This document shows positions 42,940 through 52,647 of a stretch of 64,000 bases of DNA, one piece after another. Positions within the stretch are counted from its first letter, which is position 1, and each line of letters opens with the position of its first letter. This stretch comes from CAKZLS01 sp963786305 (lineage in GTDB: Bacteria > Pseudomonadota > Alphaproteobacteria > Rhodospirillales > Defluviicoccaceae), in assembly GCA_963786305.1 (NCBI GenBank), contig CAWAYL010000014.1, positions 372,001 to 436,000 of the forward strand, given 5' to 3'. The translations under genes were made by a program, and so were the position numbers. The notes beneath the pieces were generated by a model. The model was not told the origin of the DNA, did no database searches, and was given only the letters and a program-made list of their open reading frames with translations.

Positions 42940-45024
42940 AGCCCGATATCTGCTTCTCGGGCAGGCTGTCTTGGGACGACCTGCCGTTCTGGAGCCTGAT
43001 CCAGGACCCCTCACCTCCGCATGTCGTCAGCGACGTGATCGCGACGGGCGCGGCCGGAATGGTCGTCATCGGCGCGCTTGTCGTGCTTGCGCTCATCACC
43101 TGGTATCGCAAATGGGGCGTGCTGTGGTCCGAGTGGCTCACCAGCGTCGATCACAAGCGCATCGGCATCATGTATATCGTTCTGTCGTTCGTCATGATGA
43201 CGCGCGGCGTGATCGAAGCGGTGCTCATGCGGACGCAGCAGGCGTTCGGGCTCGACGGCGGTTTCCTGACGGCGGAGCACTTTTCGCAGTTTTTCACCAC
43301 CCATGGCACCATCATGATCTTTTTCATGGCGATGCCGTTTCTGACCGGCCTCATCAATTACGTCGTGCCGCTGCAGATCGGCGCGCGCGACGTCTCCTTT
43401 CCCGTCATGAATTCGATCAGCCTCGGACTGACCGCCGCCGGCGCCGGGCTCGTAATGGTGTCGCTCGTCGTCGGACAGTTCTCGACCGGCGGTTGGAGCG
43501 GGTATCCGCCCTATACCGGGGCGGCGTTCAACCCCGGCGTCGGACCGGATTACTGGATATGGGCGGTGACGCTGTCGTCCATCGGCTCGACCATGACCGG
43601 GATCAACTTCGCCGTGACGATCTACAAGAAGCGCGCGCCGGGAATGGGCATGTTCCAGATGCCGCTGTTCTGCTGGACCGCTCTCTGCACCAGCATCCTG
43701 ATCATTTTCGCCATGCCGCCACTGACCGTGGCGACTCTGCTGCTCGCTCTCGACCGCTATCTGGACTTCCACTTCTTCACCAACGACCTCGGCGGCAACA
43801 TGATGAACTATGCCAACCTGTTCTGGCTGTTCGGCCATCCCGAGGTCTACATCCTTATCCTTCCCGCGTTCGGCGTCTTCTCTGAAGTCTTTTCGACGTT
43901 CTCGGCCAAGCGTCTCTACGGATACACCTCGCTAGTCTACGCGACGATGGCGATTGCCGTCCTCTCCTTCACCGTCTGGCTGCATCATTTCTTCACCATG
44001 GGGCAGAGCGCCGGCATCAACGCTGTATTCGGCATCGCGACGATGATGATCGGCATTCCGACCGGGGTGAAGGTCTACAACTGGATGCTGACGATGTTTC
44101 GCGGCCGGGTCCGCTTTACCGTCCCCATGCTCTACGCGCTTGCCTTTGTCATGCTTTTCGTCATCGGCGGGCTGACCGGCGTGATCCTGGCCAATCCCAG
44201 CGTCGACTATCAGGTTCACAACACGCTGTTTCTCGTCGCGCATTTCCACAACGTGCTGATCCCCGGCACGCTCTTCGGCATGCTCGCGGGCTATCATTTC
44301 TGGTTCCCCAAGGCCTTCGGCTTCCGCCTCGACGAGCGGTGGGGGCGCATCGCGTTAGCGCTTCTGGACATCGGGATTCATGGTGGCGTTCTTTCCGCTC
44401 TACGGTCTTGGCCTGCTCGGCATGCCGCGCCGGACCGTAGCTTATTTCGAGCCGGCGTATCTGCCCTACACGCTCGTCGCCGTCTTCGGCGCCGTCCTCA
44501 TTGCGGGCGCGCTCGCCAGCCTGTTCGTCCAATTGTGGGTCAGCATCCGCGATCGAGAGGAGAACCGTGTATATGCCGGCGACCCGTGGAACGGACGCAG
44601 CCTGGAATGGTCCATATCCGCGCCGCCGCCGGAGTACAATTATCCCGTCCTTCCCGAAGTGACCGACCACGACAGCTTCGCCGTCGCCAAGGAAAAGGGC
44701 TGCGCCTATTTGCCGCCCCGACAATATGCCGACATCGAAATGCCCCGCAACAGCGCTGCCGGCATGGTCATCTGCGTCGCCACGGCGGCCACGGCGTTCG
44801 GCCTCGTATGGTACATGTGGTGGCTGGCGATCCTCGGCTTCCTCGTGACGTGGGGAGCGGTGATCGCACGGAGCTTCGTGCGCGAGACCACGGAGATCAT
44901 GTCCGCCCGCGAAGTGGAGCACGTGGAGACGCGGTGGCTGCGGACAGTCGCGGAAACGCGCCCCGTCTCGCGCGACGACGAGGTCAAGACCGCCAATCAC
45001 GGCCTGGCGGAGGCGGGGGCATGA
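42936..45024 (+). CDS. cyoB: Cytochrome bo-type quinol oxidase subunit I (one frame break)
   Basis: About 696 residues. Heme-copper core: EWLTSVDHKRIGIMYIVLS, FTTHGTIMIFFMAMPF (low-spin heme His), LFGHPEVYILILPAFG (CuB His with Tyr cross-link), TVWLHHFFTMG (CuB His pair), and FLVAHFHNVLIPGTLFG (heme ligands). The C-terminal extension typical of CyoB follows (WNGRSLEWSISAPPPEYN). One extra base near 44360 splits it. It starts at a TTG overlapping the cyoA stop and ends overlapping cyoC. The LSWDDLPFW start region matches family N-termini. Proton-pumping terminal oxidase. Confidence 0.85.
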
Positions 45025-45644
45025 CCATTGGCGCCTTCAAGCACCCGGGAATCAATCTCGGCGTCGCCCATCCGGACGCGCACGACGCGGCCGAAGAGGT
45101 GGTGTTCGGCTTCTGGGTCTTCCTGATGAGCGATTTGGTGATCTTCGGGCTGCTGTTCGCCACTTACGTGATGATGATCGGAGCGACGGCCGGCGGCCCA
45201 GGACCCCAGGAGTTGTTCGAATTCCGGAGCATCGCCATCCAAACGCTGGCGCTGCTGGCCAGCAGCTTCACGTTTGGAATGGCATCCCTGGCGCTGAAAT
45301 ACGGCAATAAACCGTTTCGCCTTCAATTCTGGCTCGCGGTGACCCTCGTCCTGGGCGCCATCTTCCTCGTCTTCGAGGTCCGCGATTTCCTGACGATGTT
45401 CGAAAAAGGCGGCGTGCCGAGCCGCAGCGGTTTTTTGTCTGCCTTCTTCGCCCTGGTACCCACCCATGGACTGCACGTGACCGCCGGCATTGTATGGATG
45501 GTCATCATGATGATCCAGGTCGTCACATTCGGCGTCGACACCCAGGTCAAGACGCGCATCCTGCGCCTGGGTCTGTTCTGGCACTTCCTCGACATCGTGT
45601 GGGTGGGTATTTTCTCGGTCGTCTATCTCGCGGGGCTCGCATGA
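45021..45644 (+). CDS. cyoC: Quinol oxidase subunit III
   Basis: 207 residues with five membrane segments: EEVVFGFWVFLMSDLVIFGLLF, FTFGMASLAL, VPTHGLHVTAGIVWMVIMM and GLFWHFLDIVWVGIFSVVYL, all CyoC motifs. ATGA overlaps with cyoB upstream and cyoD downstream show a tightly coupled operon. Unbroken. Confidence 0.9.
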   Translation: MTIGAFKHPGINLGVAHPDAHDAAEEVVFGFWVFLMSDLVIFGLLFATYVMMIGATAGGPGPQELFEFRSIAIQTLALLASSFTFGMASLALKYGNKPFRLQFWLAVTLVLGAIFLVFEVRDFLTMFEKGGVPSRSGFLSAFFALVPTHGLHVTAGIVWMVIMMIQVVTFGVDTQVKTRILRLGLFWHFLDIVWVGIFSVVYLAGLA

Positions 45645-45955
45645 ACACGCGGGAACAAGAACACGCTCGCGAACGGCGTTCCTATTTCATCGGGTTCGGT
45701 GTCGCATTGATGTTGAGCATCGTTCCTTTCGCGGTCGTCTATTGGGGCGGACTGTCAACGACCACGGCGGTGTGGACGATCGCGATCCTTGCGTTGGTCC
45801 AGATCTTCGTCCACTTCCGTTTTTTTCTGCACATCGACCTTTCGACGCAAAAGCGGGAGGATCTTGAGCTCATATTATTCTCGCTCCTCTTGATCGTCAT
45901 TATGGCCGGCGGAACGATATGGATCTTGCATAATCTCCACATGAGAATGATGTAA
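45641..45955 (+). CDS. cyoD: Quinol oxidase subunit IV
   Basis: 104 residues, three membrane segments: SYFIGFGVALMLSIVPFAVVYW, AVWTIAILALVQIFVHFRFFLHID and LILFSLLLIVIMAGGTIWI. FVHFRFFLHID is a CyoD signature. Last gene of the operon; no cyoE (heme O synthase) follows. About 200 bases of AT-rich DNA separate it from the ArsR gene. Confidence 0.9.
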   Translation: MNTREQEHARERRSYFIGFGVALMLSIVPFAVVYWGGLSTTTAVWTIAILALVQIFVHFRFFLHIDLSTQKREDLELILFSLLLIVIMAGGTIWILHNLHMRMM

Positions 45956-46155
45956 ATGGTGGCGGACCCCGCCATGATGCGACACTCCTTGACGCTCGCG
46001 GGGCCCTCATTTCTCGACGATTGTAAAAACACGTGGATTTACACGACGGCGTGCCTCATATTAGCAAAATACGGTGTGTCATCGGGTAGCAGGGTGTTTA
46101 GTGCATTGTTTCTGGCAGGTAGCGTGCGGTCGTCGCGCAACGGAGTGAGGTCGTG

Positions 46156-46548
46156 ATGGCTGCGCCATCGAGATCGGTCGACGTCAAGGAATTGTCTCCG
46201 GAGATGGATGCCCGCCTGGCATCCGAACTGCTGAAGGCGCTGGCCAACGAGAACAGGTTGCGCATTCTGTGCGAGCTTCTGGAAGGGGAGCGGTGCGTCA
46301 ATGTACTGGAGCGGGTGGTCGGACTTTCGCAGTCCGCGCTTTCGCAGCATCTCGCCCGGCTTCGCCGCGACGAAGTGGTCAAGACGCGGCGCGATGGGAA
46401 AACGATCTGCTACTCCCTGAACGGTCAGGCGACCGCGGTCCTGCTGGAAACCCTGTATCGCCTGTTCTCGGAAGACGTGAAGCCGGATTCGGCCGCGGCG
46501 CGGATTGCGGGTAAGTCAGGCGCTGGACGCGCGGCGTCACCCCGCTGA
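46156..46548 (+). CDS. ArsR-family regulator, probable sulfide/persulfide sensor
   Basis: 130 residues with the ArsR winged helix: LASELLKALANENRLRILCELLEG, GLSQSALSQHLARLRRDEVVKTRRDGKTICYSLNG. A cysteine in RILCELLEG corresponds, from memory, to the reactive Cys of BigR/SqrR-type persulfide sensors, and a second Cys sits in KTICYSL near residue 93. The convergent genes encode a sulfide:quinone-type flavoprotein and DUF1641, so sulfide-responsive control is likely. GAGG precedes ATG 46156. A metal sensor is the alternative, but the classical CXC metal motif is not present. Confidence 0.72.
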   Translation: MAAPSRSVDVKELSPEMDARLASELLKALANENRLRILCELLEGERCVNVLERVVGLSQSALSQHLARLRRDEVVKTRRDGKTICYSLNGQATAVLLETLYRLFSEDVKPDSAAARIAGKSGAGRAASPR

Positions 46549-46644
46549 CGACCTTTTTACCTGCAGACGGAAACCAAGCAAGGTCCGCCGTGTAAATTCT
46601 CCGGTCCGATCAAGCCGGGACAGCGCCGCCTCGGCTGACTTCTC

Positions 46645-47229
46645 TTACTCTTCGTCACCTAAATCGGGTTTCAGGTGCCCGTCGAAGCTTCTGGTGCGCT
46701 CCCGCAAGCAGTTGCCGAACGCCACCATGAAATTGAGCGTCTGGATCGTTTCAGGCTTGGAGAGGGAACGCAGGACCCCCATCATTCCTTTCGGGGCTTG
46801 CGGCCCGTTGCACCAGTCCGCGGCCTCATACAGAGACAACTCCGCATCCTGGGCGAACTGGGCGACGTTTTGCGTCGCGAGGCTGCTCACCATGGTTTCC
46901 ATGAAACCATAGAGCCGCTCGACCATCTGGTCGGTCATCGCCGAGCGAGCCGCCTGCATCATCTCCGCGAGTTCGAATACCGCATCGAGTGAGCCGGTCT
47001 GGTGCATGATCGTCAATCCATCCACGAGCCGGTGCACCGCGGCACGGGTATCCTCATCGTTGAGACGATCGAGCAATTCGACACCGTGCGCCGCGGTCGT
47101 CACGAGCCTTTCGACCATGGCATCGTTGAGCGCCTGCGACGCGGCGAGACCGAGGCTGCCGATCTCCAAGTCTTCGGGCATGTCCTTCAACGGCGTATCC
47201 ATTTTCAATGCCTCCGCCATACCGGTCAC
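46645..47229 (-). CDS. DUF1641 family protein
   Basis: 194 residues, helical, with the family C-terminal pattern GVLRSLSKPETIQTLNFMVAFGNCLRE. The GTG start overlaps the stop of the flavoprotein gene upstream (GTGA), so the two are translationally coupled. DUF1641 proteins commonly accompany sulfide:quinone reductases or formate dehydrogenases; a membrane-association or accessory role is guessed. No catalytic motif. Confidence 0.75.
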   Translation of the reverse strand: MTGMAEALKMDTPLKDMPEDLEIGSLGLAASQALNDAMVERLVTTAAHGVELLDRLNDEDTRAAVHRLVDGLTIMHQTGSLDAVFELAEMMQAARSAMTDQMVERLYGFMETMVSSLATQNVAQFAQDAELSLYEAADWCNGPQAPKGMMGVLRSLSKPETIQTLNFMVAFGNCLRERTRSFDGHLKPDLGDEE

Positions 47230-48365
47230 AACAGCCCGCCGGCCGACAACCAGTACATCCGATTGTAAGCAAGCTTCGCCCAGTGAACCATCTGGGTGGG
47301 TGGCGTCGGTTTCGGTGGGGTTTCGTAATTGAACCAGATGTAGGTCCCGGTGCTCATCCCGGTTTCGATGAAACAGAACACCTTGCCATCGTATTGACGT
47401 GCCCAGCGGCCCTCCAGCACCAGATGGGTGATGTTCTGGACGACGGTATCGGCCTCGAAATGGGCGGTGGAGCCTGCTTTCGAAAGGGGGATGTTGGTGG
47501 TGTCGCCGACCACGAAGACGTTGTCCGACCCGTCCCGCAGCAAGGTCTTGGTATCGGTCGGGATCCAGCCACTAGCACCCAACTCGGAGTCCTCGATAAC
47601 GGCGGCCCCCTTGTGCGGCGGGATAGTGATCAGAAGATCGTAAGGCAGGGTTTCCCCTTCCTCGGAGGTGATGGTCTTGGCGACCGGATCCACTTCCATG
47701 GTGTTGAAGAAGGTTTCGTACTGTATGCCTCGCCGGTCGAATTCGGGAAGCGCCCAGTGCGCCACCGGCTCGAGCCCGTGAAGACGGCCGATCGGGTATG
47801 TGTACGTGATTTCGGACTTGTCGCGCAGGTCACGCTCGCGCAGGTATTCCTCCAGCATCAGCGTGATTTCGAGAGGCGCGACGGGACACTTGTGGGGCAC
47901 ATTGACATTGATGACGATCCGGCCGCCGTCGAAGTCGTCCAGGGCTTCGCGGGTTTTGCGGGCGCCTTCCGGGTCGTAGAACTGGTACGCGCCTTCCTCC
48001 AGGCCGGGAACCATCTCCGGTGCCAGGCGTGATCCCGTGGCAATGACGAGGTAGTCGTAGCGATAGATCTTGCCGGACTCGCCTTCGACGCAGTTGTGAT
48101 CGACGTCGATCTGTCTCGCCGGATCCACGACGAAATTGACCCGGCGGTCGAGGATCGCCCGTTCACTGCGGCACAGCTCGGCCTCGCGCGACAGGCCGAA
48201 CGGGACGTAAAGCAACCCGGGTTGGTAGAGATGGTTCGGCGTGGTGCCCAGGATCGTCAGGCTGGCCTCGCCGATGCGCAACTGACTGGCGAGGCTGCGG
48301 GCGAGACCGTTGGCGACGATCGTGCCGCCCATGCCCGCGCCTACGACAAGAATGCGTGTCTTCAT
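47226..48365 (-). CDS. sqr: Sulfide:quinone oxidoreductase-type flavoprotein
   Basis: 379 residues. FAD fold ILVVGAGMGGTIVANGLA; NHLYQPGLLYVPFG; second fold YDYLVIATGSRLAPEMVPG; the redox Cys in NVPHKCPVAPLEIT near residue 161 and a second in KVFCFIETG near 337; FVVGDTTNIPLSKAGSTAHFEAD. This matches the two catalytic cysteines of Sqr. It would oxidise sulfide to (poly)sulfane sulfur and reduce quinone at the membrane. ATG 48365 follows GAGGAGGAGGAA. It follows tusA by 118 bases on the same strand. Confidence 0.8.
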   Translation of the reverse strand: MKTRILVVGAGMGGTIVANGLARSLASQLRIGEASLTILGTTPNHLYQPGLLYVPFGLSREAELCRSERAILDRRVNFVVDPARQIDVDHNCVEGESGKIYRYDYLVIATGSRLAPEMVPGLEEGAYQFYDPEGARKTREALDDFDGGRIVINVNVPHKCPVAPLEITLMLEEYLRERDLRDKSEITYTYPIGRLHGLEPVAHWALPEFDRRGIQYETFFNTMEVDPVAKTITSEEGETLPYDLLITIPPHKGAAVIEDSELGASGWIPTDTKTLLRDGSDNVFVVGDTTNIPLSKAGSTAHFEADTVVQNITHLVLEGRWARQYDGKVFCFIETGMSTGTYIWFNYETPPKPTPPTQMVHWAKLAYNRMYWLSAGGLL

Positions 48366-48483
48366 GATTTCCTCCTCCTCGGAAGTCTCCTCATGCATTG
48401 TTCAACGTGACGCAACGTCACGCCGTTCTCGCACCACAGCCTCTTTTCCTGGCGGGCTGCTTGAACATCGACAACTCGCTATT

Positions 48484-48720
48484 TTACTTCATCTTCTTGA
48501 CGATGATCGACCAGTAATCATCAATCTGTTCTTTTGCTATCAGTTGATGGCCGACCTTCTTGGTCCACAGCGGAATATCGTTGGCCGATCCCTTGTCCTT
48601 CGACAGGACTTCGATCTCGTCGCCGATCTGTTTCGTTTTCAACGCGGCGATGAGTTCCATCATCGGTCCGGGACAGAATGCCTTACGGGCATCGATCGTC
48701 GTGCGGTTAGACATCTTCAT
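48484..48720 (-). CDS. tusA: TusA-family sulfur carrier protein
   Basis: 78 residues with the TusA motif ARKAFCPGPMMEL carrying the persulfide-forming Cys (CPxP) near residue 16, and DEIEVLSKDKGSANDIPLW. In sulfur oxidisers TusA hands sulfane sulfur to DsrEFH and on to DsrC. ATG 48720 follows GAGGAGG; ATG 48714 is possible. The start overlaps the end of dsrN by 14 bases, so it belongs to the dsr transcript. Confidence 0.88.
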   Translation of the reverse strand: MKMSNRTTIDARKAFCPGPMMELIAALKTKQIGDEIEVLSKDKGSANDIPLWTKKVGHQLIAKEQIDDYWSIIVKKMK

Positions 48721-50240
48721 GCGCCTCCTCGTGCTGATCGGTGGAAAAGAGAAAAGGGAGCCGACGCGGCGAGGAGCCGCATCGACTGGGTGGGGAGACG
48801 CTTCGGCTTCCATGGCCGATCTCGGCTCGCGCCGCCGCCGCGCCATGGACGAACCCGGCGAACCGCCGAGGCCAAGGGTGGGGGCCGACGCCGCGCAGAT
48901 GGCTGAACGAAGCCAGGGTGCGGCCGGTGACGATGCCGTCGCCGCCGCCGGTGATCCCGTGGCCGCGCAGCACCTTGTAAGCGAAACGGGTGTCGGCGCC
49001 GAGATTTTCGATGCTGGCATAGTGGAACTCGTGGGCCGGAATCGGGCCAGCCGGTGCGTCCGGGCCACGGCGCGTTCTCGGTCTCCTCGAGAAGCACATG
49101 GCCCTTGCCTTGCGGCCGCGCGTGCATTACCGCGTCGGCATCGAGGGCACCCACCATGGCCCGGCTTTCACCCTTCCAGGAGATCGCGCGGCAGAGGTAC
49201 ATCATGCCGCCGCACTCGGCGTAAACCGGCAGCCCGCCAACCACGGCGGCGTGGATCTGGGTCCTGAGTTCCACGTTGGCCTCGAGGGCCGCCATGTGGG
49301 TTTCCGGAAAGCCGCCGCCCAGGAACAAACCGTCAAGGTCGGGCGGCAAGCGGCGATCGGTCAGGGTGTTGAATGGAACAGGATCGCAGCCCGCTTCCGC
49401 CAGGCCGTCGAGATCGTCTTGATAATAAAAGCCGAACGCGGCATCGGAGGCGAGACCGATGCGGCGCCTCGGGCCGGACCATGCGGCCGCGGTCGAACGG
49501 GGGAAAACGGGCAGGGGGCGGGCCGTTCTCGCGATGGCCATCAGGCGGGAGAGATCGAGCCGTTCGCCGAGCGAGGCCGCGATCCGCGCGATCACCGCGT
49601 TGGCTTCCGCCGCTTCGTTGGCGGGAACGAGACCGAGGTGGCGCTCCTGGATGGCGAGATCGGGAGAGCGATGAAGTGCGCCCAGCACCGGAATATCGGT
49701 GTAGGTCTCCACCGCCCGGCGGAGCTTGGCCTCGTGCCGCGGACCCGAAACCTTGTTGAGAATGACGCCGGCGATGGCGAGGTCCGGATCGAACTGGCGA
49801 TAGCCGAGCAGCAGCGGCGCGATGCCGCGGGTCATGCCTTCGGTATCGATGACCAACAGCACCGGCGCCGCCAACAGATGGGCGAGCGCGGCCGCGGAAT
49901 CGTGGCCATCGGTGGCGACACCGTCATAGCATCCCTTGTTGGCCTCGACGATGGCGAGATCGGCGCCGGCCGCGTGCGCCGTGAAGCACGCGAGGATCTC
50001 GTCGCGGCTCATGGTGTTGAAGTCGAGATTGCGGCACGCCCGCCCGGTCGCCGCCGTCAGCCACAGGGGATCGATGAAATCGGGACCCTTCTTGTAGGGC
50101 TGCACCGCGAGACCGAGCGATCGAAACGCGGCCGACAGACCCAGCGACACGATGGTCTTTCCCGAAGACTTGTGCGCGGCCGAGATGAACAGCCGGGGCG
50201 CCGCCTTTGCCTTCCGTTTGTCGAGAGGGACGTATGTCAT
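48707..50240 (-). CDS. dsrN: DsrN, siroheme amidase (CobB-like), frameshifted
   Basis: About 510 residues when joined. N-terminal P-loop-like LFISAAHKSSGKTIVSLGLSAA and YKKGPDFIDPLWL; C-terminal amidotransferase domain with LFLGGGFPETHMAALEAN and the catalytic Cys in YAECGGMMYLC. It converts siroheme to siro-amide for DsrAB. One extra C near 49063 separates ENAPWP from PIPAHEFHYASIENLG. The end region continues to TAA 48707 and overlaps tusA. Start ATG overlaps the dsrP stop. Its place after dsrP marks it as dsrN, not a cobalamin gene. Confidence 0.85.
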
Positions 50241-51430
50241 GCCGGGCCCTCCGCGCCGAGCGGCCGCCGCGCTCCGGACCGGCGCGCCGGCACGACACGG
50301 AACAGCAGACAACCCGCGAGCAACACTAGCAACGCGACCGCCACGCCGCCGAGACCCAGCAGCCATTCCGGCCAATGGGGAACGTACCGCGCCACCATGC
50401 CGTCGCCGTAGGGCGACGAGACCATGTGGCCCGGCATTATGTTCTGCGGAAAGACCTGCGCCGCGATCATCAACACGTAGATGGTGGCCAGCCCGCCGGC
50501 GATGACGGCGGCGGCGGCGGCGATGGGCCGCTTCAACGCGATCAACAGCAACGCGACCGCCGTGCCGACGAGGATCTGTCCGCCCCACAGAAGCACCGTG
50601 TACACCCCGCCGTCGAACCAGACGAAGCGGGCCAGGCCCCGTCCGGCGGGGGCATAGAGGGTGAACGCGTAGAGCGTCAGCGTGAGATAGAGCGACACCG
50701 CGACGAAGATCGCAAGCAGGCGGCCCAGGCGCTGCTCGACCTCCGGTTCCGGCCGGCTGCCGCCCAGCCACCCGACGGCGGGAAGCAGGACGAGAAGGAC
50801 CGCCAGCCCGTAGGTGAGGGCGTACGCGATGAACAGCGGCGCGAACACCGCCGAGTGATACATCTCGCGGGCGATCAGCACGCCGAGGTCGAGCCCGGTG
50901 CCGGTGGTCAGCACGAAACGCCACACGTTCGCCGAATGGCCGGTGATCGGGCCGAGCCGGGCGTAGCGCCGATTGAGCAACGTCGCGAGATGGGCGGCGG
51001 CGAGGGCGAGGAATACCGTATAGAGGACGGTGTTCCACGCGAAAATCGACCAGTTGTTGCGGTACTGCATGGTCAACAGCACGCGGTCCGGACGCCCGAG
51101 ATCGAGCACCAGGATGGTCAGCCCGCCGATCAGGAGGGCGATGGCGAGCAGGGTCGAAAACGGCTCCAGCGGTTTGTAGACGGTCCGGCCGAATACGGCG
51201 GCCAGCACCGCGACGTTGATCGCGCCGGAGGCGGCGAGGATCAGGAAATAGGCGAAAACGTGGGGGACGCCCCACGGAACCCGCTGGGTCATGCCGGTGA
51301 CGTGGTGGCCCTGGATATCCATGATCAGGAAGGCCGCGAGACCCGCCACCACGACGGCGGCGATCACGCCGAGCACCGGCCAAAGCCGGGTCGGCGGAGT
51401 CTCCAGTTGGGCATGGGTAATCGCCGCCAT
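50237..51430 (-). CDS. dsrP: DsrP, NrfD-type membrane subunit
   Basis: 397 residues with about ten membrane segments: FAYFLILAASGAINVAVLAAVFG, LLAIALLIGGLTILVLDLGRPDR, WNTVLYTVFLALAAAHLATLL and GIDVGV-like GLDLGVLIAREMYHS. NrfD/PsrC fold, the quinone-interacting anchor of DsrMKJOP. It lies 15 bases after dsrO and overlaps dsrN. Confidence 0.9.
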   Translation of the reverse strand: MAAITHAQLETPPTRLWPVLGVIAAVVVAGLAAFLIMDIQGHHVTGMTQRVPWGVPHVFAYFLILAASGAINVAVLAAVFGRTVYKPLEPFSTLLAIALLIGGLTILVLDLGRPDRVLLTMQYRNNWSIFAWNTVLYTVFLALAAAHLATLLNRRYARLGPITGHSANVWRFVLTTGTGLDLGVLIAREMYHSAVFAPLFIAYALTYGLAVLLVLLPAVGWLGGSRPEPEVEQRLGRLLAIFVAVSLYLTLTLYAFTLYAPAGRGLARFVWFDGGVYTVLLWGGQILVGTAVALLLIALKRPIAAAAAVIAGGLATIYVLMIAAQVFPQNIMPGHMVSSPYGDGMVARYVPHWPEWLLGLGGVAVALLVLLAGCLLFRVVPARRSGARRPLGAEGPA

Positions 51431-51445
51431 GGTCGGTCTTCTCCC

Positions 51446-52198
51446 CTAAAGGTCCTGGTAGCCGACGCCCTGGGCGAGGGCGAGGTCCGGGCGCAGCCGG
51501 GTTGCGCCCTTTTCGGCCAACGCCGCGCGGATCGGGCTGTTCGGGTCATGCAGATCGCCGAAGGTCATGGCGCCGTTGGTGGCCGCGCACGCTTCGACGC
51601 ACGCCGGCAGCCGGCCGGTGTCGACGCGGTGTACGCACATGTTGCATCCCTCGGCGGTACCCTTGCCGCGGGGCGAATTGGGGCGCTGGTCCTCGACCGC
51701 GTCGCCCAGGAAAAACCGAACCCCGAACGGACAGGCCATCACGCAATAGCGGCACCCGATGCAGCGGTGGCGGTCCACCAGCACGATCCCGTCGTCGCGG
51801 CGGAAGGTGGCGGTGGTTGGACACACGTCGGCGCACGGCGGGTTGGCGCAATGCTGACACATCAAGGGAACATGCGACGTCTGTCCGGTGATCGGGTCGG
51901 TGGCCTCGACGATGCGGATCCACTGGGGCTCGCTCGCACCGCGGCTCTCCGCATGCCAGCCATGTTCTTGGCTGCAGGCCTCGACGCAGGTCGAGCAGCC
52001 TTCCCGGCAGCGCGAAAGATCAATCAGCATACCCCAGCGTCGGCCGCCACCCACCGCCGGTCCCGCCGCCGGTCCCGCCGCATGGGCGTCGCGGCCGAAC
52101 TCGACCAGCAGAAGTCCCGGCGCCAGCACGGTCGCGGCCAGTCCGGCGACGGCGGTCTTGAGGACGGTACGTCTGTCGACGCGTTCGGTCGTGCTCAT
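51446..52198 (-). CDS. dsrO: DsrO, periplasmic iron-sulfur protein
   Basis: 250 residues. Tat-type signal (VDRRTVLKTAVAGLAATVLAPG). Four ferredoxin-like cysteine clusters: CREGCSTCVEACS, CQHCANPPCADVCP, CIGCRYCVMACPFGV and CNMCVHRV with CVEAC. Electron transfer subunit between triheme DsrJ and DsrP in the periplasm. ATG overlaps the dsrJ stop. Confidence 0.92.
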   Translation of the reverse strand: MSTTERVDRRTVLKTAVAGLAATVLAPGLLLVEFGRDAHAAGPAAGPAVGGGRRWGMLIDLSRCREGCSTCVEACSQEHGWHAESRGASEPQWIRIVEATDPITGQTSHVPLMCQHCANPPCADVCPTTATFRRDDGIVLVDRHRCIGCRYCVMACPFGVRFFLGDAVEDQRPNSPRGKGTAEGCNMCVHRVDTGRLPACVEACAATNGAMTFGDLHDPNSPIRAALAEKGATRLRPDLALAQGVGYQDL

Positions 52199-52647
52199 GG
52201 CTTTTCCTCCGCCGGGTCCGGCGCCGCCGGTGTCGAGCGATGGCAGGAAAAGCAATCCGGAGCGACCGCCACCCGCATGTGACACGCGCGGCAGAAGTGC
52301 CGCTCGTCCTCGTACGAAACCGGCTGGCCGCTGTCGTCGTGGACGGCGTGGCAGGCGACGCAACGGGTCAGGCTCGCTTCCGGATCGCGGACGCCGTGGC
52401 GCACCGCCTGGGTCCTCTCCTCGAACAGGATTTCCATGTGCTGGCGCCGCATCTCGGGCGCCGGCAGCAGGCACGGCCCGGGCAGCGCCGTCGCGACCGG
52501 ATTGGCGACGGCCGCCGGTTCGGGCGGGTTCGACCGCCCCTCACTCAAGCCTGGCACCAGCAGCATGGCGATCGCCGCCAGTGCCAGTCCGGCGATGGCC
52601 GGGACCAGTTTCCACCAACGCCAAAACGGGAGCGGCCGCCTGATCAT
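52195..52647 (-). CDS. dsrJ: DsrJ, triheme cytochrome c
   Basis: 150 residues. One N-terminal membrane anchor (LVPAIAGLALAAIAMLLVPG), the DsrJ-type segment LPGPCLLPAPEMRRQHM with a Cys that may ligate a heme, and three CXXCH sites: CVACH, CRACH and CFSCH. Likely handles a periplasmic sulfur substrate or electrons in DsrMKJOP. ATGA overlap with dsrL and with dsrO. Confidence 0.92.
   Translation of the reverse strand: MIRRPLPFWRWWKLVPAIAGLALAAIAMLLVPGLSEGRSNPPEPAAVANPVATALPGPCLLPAPEMRRQHMEILFEERTQAVRHGVRDPEASLTRCVACHAVHDDSGQPVSYEDERHFCRACHMRVAVAPDCFSCHRSTPAAPDPAEEKP

Noticed and set aside
42936..45644. A single reading frame that seems to join cyoB and cyoC
   Set aside because: The cyoB break near 44360 puts its first part in the cyoC frame by chance. 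The stretch between is the real cyoB C-terminus read out of frame.
45964..46008. Terminator after cyoD (CCCCGC ... GCGGGG)
   Set aside because: The loop is over 20 bases, the stem is short and no T-run follows.
48717..51383. Very long leftward frame joining dsrP DNA to dsrN
   Set aside because: Only the part from 50240 down is dsrN; the upstream part is dsrP DNA read in the wrong frame.
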